Part shown: positions 1 through 13,100 of the stretch, piece by piece | Position numbering within the stretch: the first letter of the stretch is position 1 | How the letters are laid out: each line of letters begins with the position of its first letter | Origin: Zizania palustris | Lineage: Eukaryota; Streptophyta; Magnoliopsida; Poales; Poaceae | NCBI GenBank assembly: GCA_019279435.1 | Contig: JAAALK010000286.1 | Coordinates: 46,025,457-46,089,456, forward strand | Length of the DNA: 64,000 bases | Direction of reading: 5' to 3' | Made by a program: the position numbers and the translations under genes | Notes under the pieces: generated by a model | The model's input: the letters and a program-made list of their open reading frames with translations, nothing else | Database searches by the model: none | What the model was told of the DNA's origin: nothing

Positions 1-154
1 AAGAACATTTGTTAATTGCTTTCGGATGATGATTCTTAATCTACCATTTCCACTGGAATCTGTATCTGCGTCATTCCAAAATTTGATGTCGTGTATACCA
101 AAATTCTGAAAATTGGAATGGACTGTTAAATGTATTTTCTGTCTGCCCTTGCAG

Positions 155-250
155 ATGAAGAATTACAAGGAAATGGGCTTAGTGATGGTCGTTAAACATG
201 AAGCAATTCCGAAGTTTCGAAAGAAGTTGGAGGATCTAGTGTCTGAGTAA
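155..250 (+). CDS. 3'-terminal exon of an unrecognised gene (partial)
   Basis: A polypyrimidine-rich acceptor ending in TTGCAG at 154 is followed by 31 in-frame codons and a TAA stop at 248-250. The peptide is charged (several Lys/Glu, ending KLEDLVSE) and looks like the tail of a soluble protein. The upstream exons lie before the window. I do not recognise the family. The assumed frame opens with ATG directly after the acceptor, which may be coincidence. The next several hundred bases read as 3' UTR. Confidence 0.5.
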   Translation: MKNYKEMGLVMVVKHEAIPKFRKKLEDLVSE

Positions 251-1168
251 TTATCTCTCTGTGCATCGTAAGCTAAGGTGGAATTTGCTACCGTCCACAT
301 GGTATTAGAACATCCATATTTTTTTTTCATGTGTCCCAGTAAGCGCGGAGGCTGAGTTTGTCAGTGGCAGCCGCTAGTGGAATGGTTAGCACTACCATAG
401 AACCTTTAAAGTGATTATTAACTGATTGTCTATGGATTTTGAAGGTTGCATTTGATTGCTTTCAGACATTTTTTTTCAATTTGAACTGTTTTTTTGTTCC
501 ACCGATGTACTTCACATGGTCTTGATATTAACATCAATTTATAGCACGCCGTTGGCGCCAAAAGTGAATTGTCTTGGTGTTTGCCATCGATGTGATGAAG
601 CCGTAGCAATTGAGTAACAATGGCATCTATTGATGGCGCCAATCCAGAAATTACACTGATGCCTTGAAAGTTTTCTGAAAACATAGTCACTTAAGAACCA
701 CCAGCAATCAATTGCTCAGTTTTCCAGATTAAACTCACACAATAATTACAAATAGATCATGTTTTGTTTCAGTAGTTGTAGAATCTGGATCTAGAATCTG
801 GAGATGTAGAAACTGAAAGAGCTGTTAGAAGTTGAAACAAACAGACCCCATATCTCAATGCATAAAAATATCAGTGGGTTTTAAACTGACAATCACACAT
901 AGGGGTGCAGTAATGCAACTTCATAACAACAGCAGGTTGTCTTCCGCAGAAATCACCGCTACTTGTTTGAAACGGTTTGGTCACCTCATCTCTTGGCTTG
1001 CAACTAAAACAATCTGACACCAGCATCTGCAAATCTCCACATGGATTGAAAAGAACAGTAGTAGCACATACACCATCTTCTAAGAATTATTAGCAGGGAG
1101 GTATCACAAAAAAAAAACAACTAAACCGCCAATTCACGAACGCAAGTGAAGCTATGGTCAACCTTCAA
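251..1168. other. Intergenic region, no gene seen
   Basis: This stretch holds the presumed 3' UTR of the preceding exon and the 3' flank of the minus-strand TMEM70-like gene. It is AT-rich with poly-T and poly-A runs. The short ORFs in it (for example 832-1017) have no ATG-led, family-like sequence. Confidence 0.5.
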
Positions 1169-2463
1169 TCACAAGTTCTTGAATGCAGAATCATGAGGCT
1201 GCTTCTGGGGGGTGAGCCTCGCCAACAAAGCCTTGTTCGAGAAGTGATCGGCATCAACAAAATAGAAGTTCCCTTGAGCCCTAAAAGTGACAAAAGGTCT
1301 GTTGGTCTCTGGAGGCCTTATATCAGCAAATTTTATTGTCCTTGTGAGGGGTGTAGCCAGCCATGTCATGGTCTCTGCTTCAAAGCTATCTGAACCTGGT
1401 CGCCATCTGAGCTTGTGAATGTACGGGCTCACGAACCAGTGCAGGGCTGCAGTTGTGGTAGCACTGAGGAAAATGACGGTAGATGCAACAGCACCCTTGA
1501 GGATTACATTCATATCAGGTGAAGTCATGAATGTTATCACAGGGCCAAGCGACACAGAGAGACAGCAGGTGGATAGAGAGAGAAGCTTCACTTTCTTTAT
1601 AGTTGATGATATTGGTCCTTGGTAAACTAGTCCATCATCTTTGTCATCCTCTTTGATCTGCTTCGGCTTCGGCCCAATGCTTATCTTGCTGCCACTAGTT
1701 TCACTTTCTTTAACAGCAGCAGCCTGAGAAGCCCATCTTGCCTGACTGTACAAACAAGCGACTGAACCAAATCCATCAAGTTTTGCAAGAGAATTAGGCT
1801 GGAATGTTGAGATATGCCTCCATACAATACATCCAGGAGCCTGAAGATCTGAAAATGAAAAAGGACGGTGAGTTGACTTTTATTGGGTTTTTACAGTAAT
1901 GCAAATCAATATTTCCAACATTATGAGGTAACATATGGGGGTAAATTGGACTTTAAGTCTTTAACCACACACACACTACTGAATTCTAACACATTTCCAA
2001 CATTCACCTCAATACAGGGCAATTAGCCACATGTAATTGGAAAAACAAAATTATGTGAGAGATAATGTAGCTCATGAGAGTATCTGTGGCTAATAGCAGA
2101 CAGATCATAAATAAATTTCAAAGCAGAAGTGGTAATCCACAGATTATGTGGTTGGAGTTAGAAACAATTCTGCATGAATTGGAAGTGGATGGTCATGGTC
2201 AGTCCTCCAAAGTTTAACCATCTACAATACACCTTGAAAATAATTACCACGCAGAAGAATGCACATCACTACCATGAAAGATAACAAAACGCTACATAAT
2301 GGAATCGTATGGCACAACGCCGACACTGGAGGCAACTACGGGGAGAGTGATTCCAAGGATGAGAGGAACCTGAGACGCGGGACAGGGACACTGCTTGCGG
2401 GGGAGGGGCGGGTCCCACGGAGCAGTGGCGGAGGAGGATCCCGCGGAGCCTCGCCGTCGCCAT
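1169..2463 (-). CDS. TMEM70-like mitochondrial inner-membrane protein
   Basis: The protein is read on the minus strand from an ATG at 2463 to a TGA at 1169-1171. Exon 1 (2463 to about 2290) encodes an Arg/Ser/Cys-rich, acid-poor N terminus beginning MATARLRG, typical of a mitochondrial presequence. Exon 2 (1848-1169, acceptor TTTTCAG) holds the conserved body. It has two hydrophobic segments separated by a short loop (around LLSLSTCCLSVSLGPVITFM and VILKGAVASTVIFLS), then FVSPYIHKL and a C-terminal beta-rich tail. That layout matches the TMEM70/TMEM186 family, whose animal member helps assemble respiratory complexes; the role here is inferred. The exon 1 donor is unresolved: the best GT site at about 2273 gives an in-frame stop, and other sites are weak, so a small middle exon or a lesion is possible. 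The gene is divergent from ILP1 about 280 bp away. Confidence 0.75.
1849..2290 (-). other. Intron of the TMEM70-like gene
   Basis: Non-coding AT-rich sequence lies between the two recognised exons, with a clear acceptor TTTTCAG on the minus strand next to 1848. No transposon signature was seen. The donor position is uncertain, so the right boundary is approximate. Confidence 0.5.
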
Positions 2464-2743
2464 GGTCTCCGACTCCGATGGATGAACTAGGGTTTTTGCG
2501 TGGGGAGGAGGGGATGGACTCACATGGGCCGAGATGGGCCTTGTCTCGTTATCGGATCCGGCAACCTTTGGTTTCCTTGACCCGCGTCGCCTCCCAGTCC
2601 GCTCTCCGCACCGCCATTCTTCTCGCCGGAACCCTAGCTGCCGCCGGTGAGATGCCTGGCTTTCTCCATTTATCTTACTAGTCAATTCAATGGAAAGCTT
2701 GTCCATTTACCCTTTGTGCTGTTCCGGCAATGCGAGCGGCGGG
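2464..2743. promoter_or_regulatory. Shared divergent promoter / 5' UTR interval
   Basis: Only 280 bp separate the start codon of the TMEM70-like gene (minus, 2463) and that of ILP1 (plus, 2744). Both 5' UTRs and both promoters must fit here or overlap exon 1, so this is a candidate bidirectional promoter. No obvious TATA box stands out. Confidence 0.5.
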
Positions 2744-5575
2744 ATGAGCAGCCACCGGAAGAACTTCCGCCGCCGCGCGGACGACACCAAGGACGCCAAC
2801 GGGGACGAATCCAGGCCAACAGCCATCAAGACCCAGACCCTTCTAGCACCCAAGCCAAGGTCGCCCAAACGTCAGGGCGCGAGCCGCCTCAGCTTCGCCG
2901 ATGACGAGGCCGACGTTGACGCCGAGGAGGGCCCTTTTTTGCAGCGCCGCCGCCCGACTGCTACTGTCCGGCAGGCCCGCACGGCCTCGCCAGCTGCGGC
3001 GACTCTCCACTGCCTCACACCCGCTAGGGACCGGCTGAGGAGCTCGCCGGCCGTCGCGTCGACGGTTCCCGCGCCGAAGCCGTCCAACTTCCAGTCTCAT
3101 GCCGGCGAGTACACGCCGGAGCGCCTCCGTGAGCTCCAGAAGAACGCCCGCCCGCTGCCTGGGAGCCTCATGAGGGCACTGCCTCCCCCTCCAGCCGCTG
3201 AGGTCCAGCGACAGCGAGCGACGGGACCTGTTGCCAGTCTGGCTCCTGCTGCAAACACCACTGCATCTGCATCTACGGTAGAGCCAGTGGTGGTTCTCAA
3301 AGGTCTGGTGAAACCTATGTCACAAGTTAGCATTGGACCAAGGAAACCATTGCAGAATGAGGACGACGAGTCAGAAGAAGGGCCAGTTATACCTGACCGG
3401 GCAACAATTGAAGCCATCCGAGCAAAGCGGCAGCAGCATCAACAGCCAAGGCATGCAGCGCCTGATTACATCTCTCTTGATGGTGGTGGTGTGCTGAGCA
3501 GCCGTGCTGCTGCTGCTGGGTCCAGTGATGAGGAGGACGATGAGACACAGGGCCGTATTGCAATGTACACCGAGCAGTCAGATAGCCAGAGGAGCACAAA
3601 AAGTGTATTTGGCACGATCAATAACAGAGGTCCTGGTGCCAGTTGGGTTATCAATGATGGTTTCAGGGAAGTTGAGGATGATAAGGATGACGACGAGGAT
3701 GAGGAAGAGAGGAAATGGGAGGAGGAGCAGTTCAGGAAAGGCCTTGGTAGGAGGGTGGATGATGCTTCTGCTCAGAGAGCAGTGAATGGTGGACTAGCTC
3801 CTGTGCAGGTCCAACCGCAGCCATCTGTATACTCAGTAGATCCCCATTACCAACCTTCCTTTAGTAGGGTTTTGCCTGGGGCATCTATTTTTGCATCTGG
3901 GAGTGCAGAGTTCCTGTCAATCACCCAACAAGCTGATGTAGCAAGCAAAGCACTGCAGGAGGACATTAGAAAGCTTATGCAGACCCACAAGACAACAGTG
4001 GGTGCTTTAGTCAAGACTGACACACATCTTAATGAAGCTCTTTCAGAGATATCTAACCTTGAGAGCGGTTTGCAGGATGCAGAAAAGAAGTTTGTCTACA
4101 TGCAGGAGCTCCAAAATTACATTTCGGTCATGTGTGATTTCTTGAATGATAAGACATTCTATATAGAGGAGTTGGAGGAGCACATGCAGAAATTGCATGA
4201 GAACCGTCTGGTTGCTGTTACAGAGAGGCGGGCAGCAGATCTAGCTGATGAATCGAGTGTCATCGAAGCTGCTGTGAATGCAGCAGTATCTGTTCTTAGC
4301 GAAGGATCAAGCCCAGCTTACCTATCTGCTGCATCAAATGCCGCACAAGCAGCAGCTGCTACTGCTCAGGAGAGTTCAAACCTACCTCCTGAGCTGGATG
4401 AATTTGGTAGAGATATCAATATGCAGAAGCGAATGGATCTTAAGCGTAGGGAAGAAGATAGGAGGTGGAGAAAAGTTCGATTGGAATCTAAAGGATTGTT
4501 GTCTGCAGGGAAAAGTGCTAATGATGAACGTATCGAAGGAGAGCTAAGCACTGACGAGAGTGATAGTGAGAGCGGTGCTTATCTGTCCAGCCGGGATGAG
4601 TTTCTCAAGACCGCTGATCTTGTATTCAGTGATGCTGCTGAGGAATACGCAAGCCTTAGAATTGTTAAGGACAAGTTCGAAGGTTGGAAAACTCAGTATC
4701 CTTTGGCTTACCGAGAAGCTCATGTAGCTTTGAGTGCGCCATCTGTGTTCACCTCTTATGTGAAACTCGAGCTTTTGAAGTGGGATCCTCTCCATGAAAC
4801 AACTGATTTCTTTGACATGGAATGGCACAAGATTCTTTTTGATTATGGTGTGCAAAATACAGAAATTAGCAGTACTGACCCTGATGATGCAGACATGGAC
4901 CTCATTCCAGTACTAGTAGAGAGGGTGGCTCTTCCTATTTTGCACCACCGTATTATTCACTGTTGGGATATCTTGAGCACTCAAAGAACCAAAAATGCTG
5001 TAGATGCAGTTAATATGGTCATTAGCTATTTACCAACCTCGAGCAAGGCTTTGCACCAACTACTGGCTGCTGTCAACAGTCGTCTGACTGAGGCTATTGC
5101 TGAAATTTCAGTACCAGCTTGGGGATCCATGGTGACAAGGGTTGTTCTAGGTGCTTCACAGTATGCAGCACATAGATTTGGAGTTGCAACACGTCTTCTT
5201 AAAATTGTGTGTTTGTGGAAGGACATCCTTGCAAAACCAGTATTGGAGAAGCTTGCGCTGGAAGAACTATTGAGGGGAAGATTCTTCCTCATATGAAGAG
5301 TATCATTCTGTATGTCCATGATGCCATCACAAGGGCTGAGAGATAGCTGCGTCTCTTTCAGGGGTATGGTCTTCACCAAACCAAAAGTTGCAGCCTTTCG
5401 TTGATCTCGTAGTGGAACTAGGAAACAAGTTGGAGAGAAGACGCATGTCAGGCATAAGCGAGGAAGAGACACGCGGTTTGGTTCGTCGTTTGAAAAACAT
5501 ATTGGTAACACTGAATGAATATGATAAAGCTAGAGCTGTTTTGAAGACTTTCCAGCTCAGTGAAGCTCTTTAGCT
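2744..5575 (+). CDS. ILP1: ILP1 / GCFC-domain nuclear protein (PAXBP1 family), frameshifted near the C terminus
   Basis: One long open frame runs from 2744 to 5296. I chose the ATG at 2744 (MSSHRKNFRRRADD) because plant ILP1 proteins begin with a similar basic motif; an in-frame ATG 54 bp upstream adds an unlike leader. Order: basic, acidic and low-complexity N third; Glu/Asp-rich patches; a coiled-coil-like segment (around residues 405-510); then the GCFC region with WKTQYPLAYREAHVALS and FDMEWHKILFDYG. Known members act in the nucleus in cell-cycle/endoreduplication control and spliceosome disassembly. The frame closes early at 5294-5296, but homologous sequence continues in the next frame at about 5280-5345 and then in the third frame to TAG at 5571-5573. 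Two single-base losses, near 5275 (in a G run) and near 5343, would explain this. They may be real mutations or assembly errors. If real, about 100 residues of the GCFC C terminus are lost. Confidence 0.85.
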
Positions 5576-6790
5576 CTTCCTGGGCATAGCACAAGAGTTC
5601 CAGTTTTGACTGTGATACGGGTTATGAATCCTTCCGCCTTAGGGAATTTTGTAACTTGGGATTGTTTGTACACCATACGGCCATGAGTTCCTGCTTCAAT
5701 GCTTTGTCATGCTATTGAAGCAATTTTATTTTTCATCTTGATTCGGGAATTATTGTCATGCTCTGTAATTACCATTTACCACTGCTAATTAACTGACTGC
5801 AAAGGAAGCTCTATTCAGCGCGTTCCTGTGTTAGACATGTTGTGTGAATGCGTGTTTATGGCTAATTTTGCAAGATTCTAAGGCATTGAGCAAAACCACT
5901 TGTACTGTTTGTACGAGCATTATATTTGATTGTCTAGAGCATCTTTTCAGCTGAGTTTGGTGAGGTCGAGGAAGTTGGCCATGGTGGAGCTGCCGCCTGC
6001 CGGTGCCGGGGCAGCTACAGGAAGGAGTAATATGCGAAGGACAAGAAAAGTAGTGAATCATCAAGAGCCGTTGGGTGTCTTGGATGCATGCGTGTGGCTG
6101 AATGACTGAGTGATGGACCTGGAGTACTAGTACTAATCTCTTGAGCCATCGTTAGAAGAAGAGGAGAAAATCTGACATTTCGTTTGATGAGACAGCAAAG
6201 GGGGACCTTTGGCTGGCGATATTTCATTTGATAGCGACGGTGGTCAGGCCATTGTATGTCGCAGGGCACGTAGACGTAGAGGGAAAAGGTGCTCGGACCA
6301 CTCTTGCTGTTGCTACAGCCTGCGCCAGCACTAACAAAGGCATCGATCCTGCATTTGCCTATCGCACATCCGATTTTCATTCACGTGAATTATACTAAAT
6401 CTTTTAAAATTCCTTTGAAAAACATAGTTCCAAAGGAACCCTTCGATTCGTTTAAAACCGAAATACATTTATGAAAAATACCGTACAATTTTGACCTTCA
6501 TTCGTTTCTTCATCTGATGAGATGGGTCAGGTCGTAGGAGGTGCGAACAAAGTAGTAGAGAGATAGAGCAAGGCGGTCGTCGGCGATGCTCATCTTCTCA
6601 CCCACGCCGTCGGTCCCAGATGCTTCTTGGCCTGGTACTGGTAGCGGTAGCGGATGCGGAGGGGCCCTGCCGCTTACCGAGATGACATGGGAAGAAAGAA
6701 GAAGAACAAAATAGCCATTTCAGATTCGGGTTAAAAAAAATACTCCAGTAAAGTAATAATACACCGTTTAGTAGATTACTAGCTCAACCG
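5576..6790. other. Intergenic, 3' UTR of ILP1 then non-coding DNA
   Basis: The first 200 bp look like the ILP1 3' UTR. The rest has only short unconvincing ORFs on both strands, with no splice-consistent coding sequence and no clear repeat boundary. Confidence 0.45.
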
Positions 6791-6791
6791 T

Positions 6792-7017
6792 TTAGAGCAT
6801 CCACAATGGTTGTCTTAAATAACTAGCTGATGTAGAGCTGAGAGAAAATATAAAAATAAAAATTTATCTCACCACTAGTACTTGTCCGTAATACACTCAG
6901 TTTTTTAAATACGTGAAATTTTCTATCTTTTAGTTCGTCGCTAGCTATTCTCTTATTTCCACATTTTCTATCCACGTAAAAAAGAGAGTGAATCTAACCT
7001 CATCGGAGATACTCTAA
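6792..7017. mobile_element. MITE, copy 1 of a family present twice in the window
   Basis: A 226-bp AT-rich element has imperfect terminal inverted repeats, TTAGAGCATCCACAATGG at the left and the complement of TTAGAGTATCTCCGATGAG at the right. Internal blocks such as CGTCGCTAGCTATTCTCTT and CATTTTCTATCCACGTA recur in the element at 32735-32977. It sits about 150 bp upstream of the MPS1/PRD2-like start codon, within the likely promoter. The superfamily is not settled because the ends are palindromic and mask the target duplication. Confidence 0.65.
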
Positions 7018-7163
7018 CCAAATATTCATTGGTAATCTCTCGCCTCGTCTCTTCTTTTAAGTGGAGGTGGTGCACATGGCCCAATATCCCCAACTTGCCG
7101 ACCTCAAGCGGAGCTACCGCACTCTCTCTCTCTCCTGCTCCTAGCCTAGCCTAGCTAAAGAAT

Positions 7164-10100
7164 ATGGCGGCCTCTCCGCCGGCGTCCAACCCCGCGCCAC
7201 CGCAGGAGCCCGCGGCAGGCAGCGACGTCCTCGCCACCTATTTCGGCCTCAGCTTCGCGCTCTTCCTTGCCTCCCTCCCCGGCGGCCGCCCCGCCGCGCG
7301 CCACGTCGCCTCGCTGCAGTCGCGCGGCCGCGTGCTCGCCACGCGCCTCCTCGCGGCCGAGGACCAGCTCCGCCAGCTGCGCGCGCACCGCCGCGAGGAC
7401 GCCCGGGCAAACGCCCGCGCCGCCGAGATCTTTGCCGGGCATCGCGCCTCATGGATGGAGGCCGAGCGCCGACTACTCGCCCGCGCCGCCGCCGCCAGCG
7501 ACGAGGCCGCGTCTCTCCGGGCGCGACTCGCCGAGGCGGAGGCGGAGGCCGCCGCTCTGCGGGCCCACGTCGAACGCCTAGAGCGGGAGGCGGCCGAGCG
7601 CGACGAGCTCATATCCGCTCTCCTAGCGACGACGCGAGCCGCCGATGCCGACCTACGCGGCAGCGAGGAGGAACCCGAGGCGCGGGACCCCGAGCAGCAG
7701 CCGCTTCAGCCGGCGGCTGCATCGTTGGATCCGTCTGACCCGTGCACTGCTGGCGCCGGCGCTGATGCCCTGGCTGCAGCCACGGCTCTCTACGCGCAGC
7801 AGCGCCAACAGCAGGAGGGTTTTGCCGACGACTTCTACACGGCGGCGGCGGCGGCCTCGGGAATGCAGCCTTGGATGGAGCGATCAAAAGGGTGGCAGGT
7901 GAGACGACAAAAAGTTGGAATCCAAGCATTTTCTCCCATTGACCGCTCGTTTGTTCTATTGCTAATGCTACGCCTTTACTTGCTCCATCTAATGCTCTAC
8001 TCCTGTGATCTCATGTTTCAACTTCCACACAAGTAAATTAATTGGGGGATTCTTTTTCTTTTTAATGGCTGATTAGCTAAGCTACAGATTTAGAAACAAA
8101 ATCGATGCTTCTGTTGCAGCACAAATTTTGCTACTGAATTGCATACTTGTGATCACAAATTACTCTGAGGTTGTGTCAGAAATCTCCCCAAATCTCCAAA
8201 GCACCTCGATTTATTACACTTTGTTGTTCCGTCCATTCGATGCATGAGAATTGTTTTGAGTTTAGTAGCAGTAGGATTATGTTCATGATCGATATTATTC
8301 TCTAATAAAAGATCTTATTTTGGTTTAGTTAATGCTGGTTGCTGAGTGTAAAATCCTGTGATTCCTCTGCATACACATTTTTCCAGGAGTGTTAGTGATA
8401 TCACCATGAACCTTCATACACCATGTCATGTTGCAGCTATAACAAACAAACAAGCACTTTGATAGCCTCGTGCGTCCACTGGAATCCTGAAACAAAACCT
8501 GTGGGGTAACCCTGCATGCAAGAAAGCTACTTGAATCGTATCTGGCCCATTTCATATATATGATCACAGGGTTCCTGTTTTTTCTCATGCTAACAGTGCC
8601 ATAGAGAAGACTAGCGCTGCACCAAAGCCATCAGATTAGCCTTGGTCGCTGTAAAAACATCTTTTTGGCTCCCTTATAATGCCCTGTAGTTTTAGCCCTA
8701 ATGGATAGTGCTTCTTTTTCATGATAAATCATTTGATGTTTAACAGAACACATAAATCATTAGTGTTAGAGTATATGGTATGTGTGTATATGGTAATAAG
8801 GATGATATTAGGTAGGATTAGATTATATCTAGTCATTCCTTATCTATAGATCACTTATCATATCTCTGCTCATGTACTCCTATATATACCAGCCCTTGAG
8901 GCTCAATGCAATACATCCATCAATCCACATCTATTCTTCCTTCTCTACAATTCAACATGGTATCAGAGCAGGCGATCTAGCGCCGCTCTTATCTTCTTCC
9001 GTTGCCGCTCGCCCCTGGGTGGATCTTGATTCTTTTCGGGGCGGTATATTCGTTCACTGGCTTCCTGCTCGTCATGTGTCGTGCTCTAGGAGGCTAGATC
9101 CGGCATCGTTGCCCATTGGCCTGGGCACTGTCGGCCTTCTCCCGCACTGGCTCTTCCGTGTCGGCGTCGCTCGCTTCATGCGGGCTACGTTGTGCCACTA
9201 GCATGGCGCTTGGTGCACCACTTCACGCCCTCCCTCCTTATCTACCGCGCCTTTCGCTCTACGGTAGCTAGATCCGCATCTTGCCATGCCTCTATCCTAG
9301 GGATGGCAATTTGACCCGATTACCCGTTTACCCCGTGGGTAAAAACCCTATTAGGGTTGGGTATGTTCCTAAAATCATACTCGGTAGGTAAACGGGTACG
9401 GGTATGGGTATTGACTACCCATACCCGTTTACTCGTTTACCCGATTACTTTAAATATAAAAATAAATTGCCAAACCCTAGCCACTTCTCCTTCTCTCCTC
9501 CCTCCCTCCACCCACCCCACAGCCGCCGGCTACTCCCACTCCCTCTCCGACTCACTCACGAGCAGACCAAACACTTATTCTTCTTCCTCATACTCTCTCT
9601 CCCTCTTTCTCTCCCTCTCCTTCTCTCTCCCTCTCCCTCTCCCTCTCCGACCAGAGTTGGCATGCCGCACGGCCTCGCGTTGCCGCGCCGCCTGGCGCCA
9701 GCGTGCGCGCTGCACCTCGTGGCCCTGCATTGCCGTGCCGCCTGGCGCTGGCGTGCGTGAGCTGCTCCACGCGGCCCCGCACGACCGCGTCGCCCCGCCG
9801 AGCGTCGCCGAGACACTGGAGCACGCCATCCGTCGCCAGCTACCCCACCGAGCACCCCGTTCTAGGGCTTGCCTCTGCTGTTGTTTTTTTCGCGGGTAAA
9901 CGGGTATACGGCGCCCGCGGGCGACGGGTATGGGCACATGTTTTTACCCGTCGGGTAAACGGGTATGGGTATGGGTATGCACTACCGTACCCGTCGTACC
10001 CGATTGCCATCCCTACTCTAGCCCATTCTAGGTCCTTCTGTTTGTCCATGTGGCATGAGCGTCCGGTTCGATGATTCTTGTGATCGTGTCCTTGATGTTT

Positions 10101-13100
10101 GGTGAGCTCTCTGCAGACCGACACCCCTGTGGACGTGCGGAGGACCGTGTGAGCCTGTTGGGCCTTTGGTGGGCCACCGTAGGATGTCACATCTCTTGGT
10201 GCTCTGGCGTGCGCATGCCCCTCTTTCTCTCTCCTCTACTTAGTTTTGTACTTGAGCAATGAAAAAAGAAAACAAAAGCTGGCTAGGTATGCATGTGAGG
10301 AGGCCATTGTTAGCGCCATGTTTTTCTCGTCCTATTCCTTTGGGTCTTTAGGCGTGATGTGTTTTTCACGTTTTTTTCCCTGATCATTGATTGTGTTTGC
10401 ATCACCCACCGCCATCGATGACTTCACTCATTGCTGATTTCACTCAAGAGGTTCCACACACCTTCAGCTTGATCACCCAATCTAGTATCCAATCTCTTCG
10501 GGATGGATCTTCAACTACGCGTGTCTCGCCATCAAGCTTTGGGCCACCACTATGTCGCCTCCTTAGGCCACAATGTTGTTGCTCGTGGTCTTCAACTGCT
10601 GCATTGATATAGAGCCATTGTTGTGTCGCCTCCTCGAGCTACAACGCTGCTGCTCTTATCATCTTCACCGTCACTACGGTCATCGTCAGCCACTTAGGAT
10701 CTTCTTCGCCTACTTCGAGCACCACCGCCGTGTCTTCTTTATGCTACCATTGTCGCTGCTCCAGGCCATTGGTCCAGCTACCTCTACATCAACTTTATTT
10801 GTTTTCGTCCATTGCATCATGTCGCCAGCATCGTCCTATCTTCCTCAACTACTTCTGTCATCTATGATAACAGCGAGTTGCATCGGCACTTCGTCTATGC
10901 CGCTTTGCGTCGCAATCATCTCGGAGGCCTTCTCTGCTAATCTTCTTTAACAATGGCACAAGGTTCATGATGGTCCCTCTCCTTGCTTGCATAGTATTGG
11001 CAACAACGTTTTGTGCGTTCATCTCGATTTGTCCTTGGGCCTAGCAAACCCAATGTGTGTCTCGTCCTTGACGACTTCGACAACATCGGTTCTTCGACAT
11101 CTTCCTCAATGACTACCATGATCGTGTCACCGTCTTCATCTTGGTTCGCCAGTACCATCCCGCATGCGCTGTCACTTCACGACGCCTCTCTATGCTTCTG
11201 CGGCTTCAAGCTACCTCGCCATCGACACCCCGACTTCTTCAACTACATCGATCACAACTACCTTACACAGCTATCTTGACCACAACTTCTTCGGCTCATT
11301 GCTTTTGGCTACCTCGACTATAGCATAAAGGGCTATCATCTTTGAGTACTCTTCTCGGTATCTTCTCTAGTCTAAGTGTCCACTTTGCTCATGCTTGGAC
11401 TGTGGGGGATGTTAGAGCATATAGTATATGTGTATATGGTAGGTTGGGTATATGGTAATAAGGATAATATTAGGTAGGATTAGATTATATCTAGTCCTTT
11501 TTATCTGTAGATCACCTATCATATTCTGCTCATGTACTCCTATATATATCGGCCCTTGAGTCTCAATACAACACATCCATCAATCCACATCTATTCTTCC
11601 TTCTCTACAATTCAACAATCAGCAAAGTGTTTGTAAGTAAAAGGAGACCCTGTGAAAGTTACATAAGCCTCGTGTTTATATAAGGAATTTGTATAAGTAG
11701 ACCTGTTTTATGGACTTCTGAGATATACAAATATGTGGGTTAACTTGGTCTGTTGTAAAGATCAAATGTTATTATTCAATCATGCAGCCTGCCAGCTCTA
11801 ATGAATAATGATGTTCCCTGTTTTGTTTTTTTATACCTTTGGCATGCGTACTACAACATTATAGTGGTGTTGTCTACTCAACATTAACCTCATTTTTCGA
11901 TTATAGTGCCTGATAAAAGGCACATTTTATTTTATTTTCCAAATCCAAGCATGAAAGTCTGATTATGTTGTTGGCACTTAAAGCAACCATTGATTTACAT
12001 AAATATATTTTTTCCTCAATGCGGGATAAGCATCAGCGGTGTGGTGGAGTTGTTAGTGCATAACTCCCTACTCCCTATCAGTGTTCAAATCCTGGTGCCC
12101 ATGAATATTACACATACACAGGTGTGCTTTCAATAGGGTTTTAGTGAGGTAAGGGATTTGTTGTTAGCCTTCGTCTCTTTGAGCGTGTGTTAGTGGGTGA
12201 ACTCATTGGTGTGAGTGTGGGCATTTGCATTTTGTAATTGCAAATAAATCTCAATACATAATTGTACATAGATGGCATATTTAACCTTATTACATTTCAA
12301 TGTGATTATGCTCGTGTAATGAATACCTTTCTAGGTATCCATGTTTGATGGTTGATGTCAGTTTGAGCATTGTTAGGTTATGACCATTTTCCTGTTTGTA
12401 TGCTCATGGCTTATTTTTAAACTTTCATCTTGTAGGACCTGAAGTTCGAAACAGTTGAGCCAATGTACAACACAAAGCATGTTGTACCACGGTAAGTTGG
12501 TATTATTCAACTGAAGTCCATTGTTCTTCAACTAGCAAAGGAATAAACTCTGGTAAAGTGGTTGATATTTACATCTCTAAAACATCTTCCGCAATAGGAG
12601 AGAATCACCTTGGAAGGTGGATGTGGACTCATCAGGAGTTCCTGCAAAGCTTCAACTGCTTGAGCAGGAATTAATTAACCTGGAAAAGGTTGGAAATGGA
12701 GACTTATCCAAGATACCGTTGGTTATGAGAAAACAAGTGAGAAGATACCAAAATCTTGCGGGGAAAATCGATGATCTCTGCAAAAGAATGGTAGGCCTTC
12801 TTTTCTGACATCACATCCTATTACTTGGATTTGCTTATGCTACTACATGACTTGTTCATAATGTGTCATATGGCTGTTATGCTGGCAAAGACCTGCTTGG
12901 GACAATCTGGGAATCAGGGTGGTCCAAGGATAGCAGCGGCTTCTGTCTGTTGAACTACTTTATTCTCAGTGTTACTACTTACTAGTAGGGGAGGAGGTTA
13001 GGAACAAGTATTTCCTCTATTTGTGAAAATCATGCTTCACTCAGGGACACTATGCTGGCTCACTTAGGTGTTTCAAACTCCTGATGCAAGCATACACTAC

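Noticed and set aside
1154..1393. Plus-strand 79-aa frame
   Set aside because: It is antisense to the conserved TMEM70-like exon.
7238..7738. Several Arg/Ala-rich frames on both strands
   Set aside because: All are shadows of the GC-rich first exon of the PRD2-like gene, whose frame alone joins in phase to downstream exons.
9357..10074. Open frames of 120-180 aa on both strands
   Set aside because: They lie within the hAT MITE and its microsatellite and have low-complexity composition.
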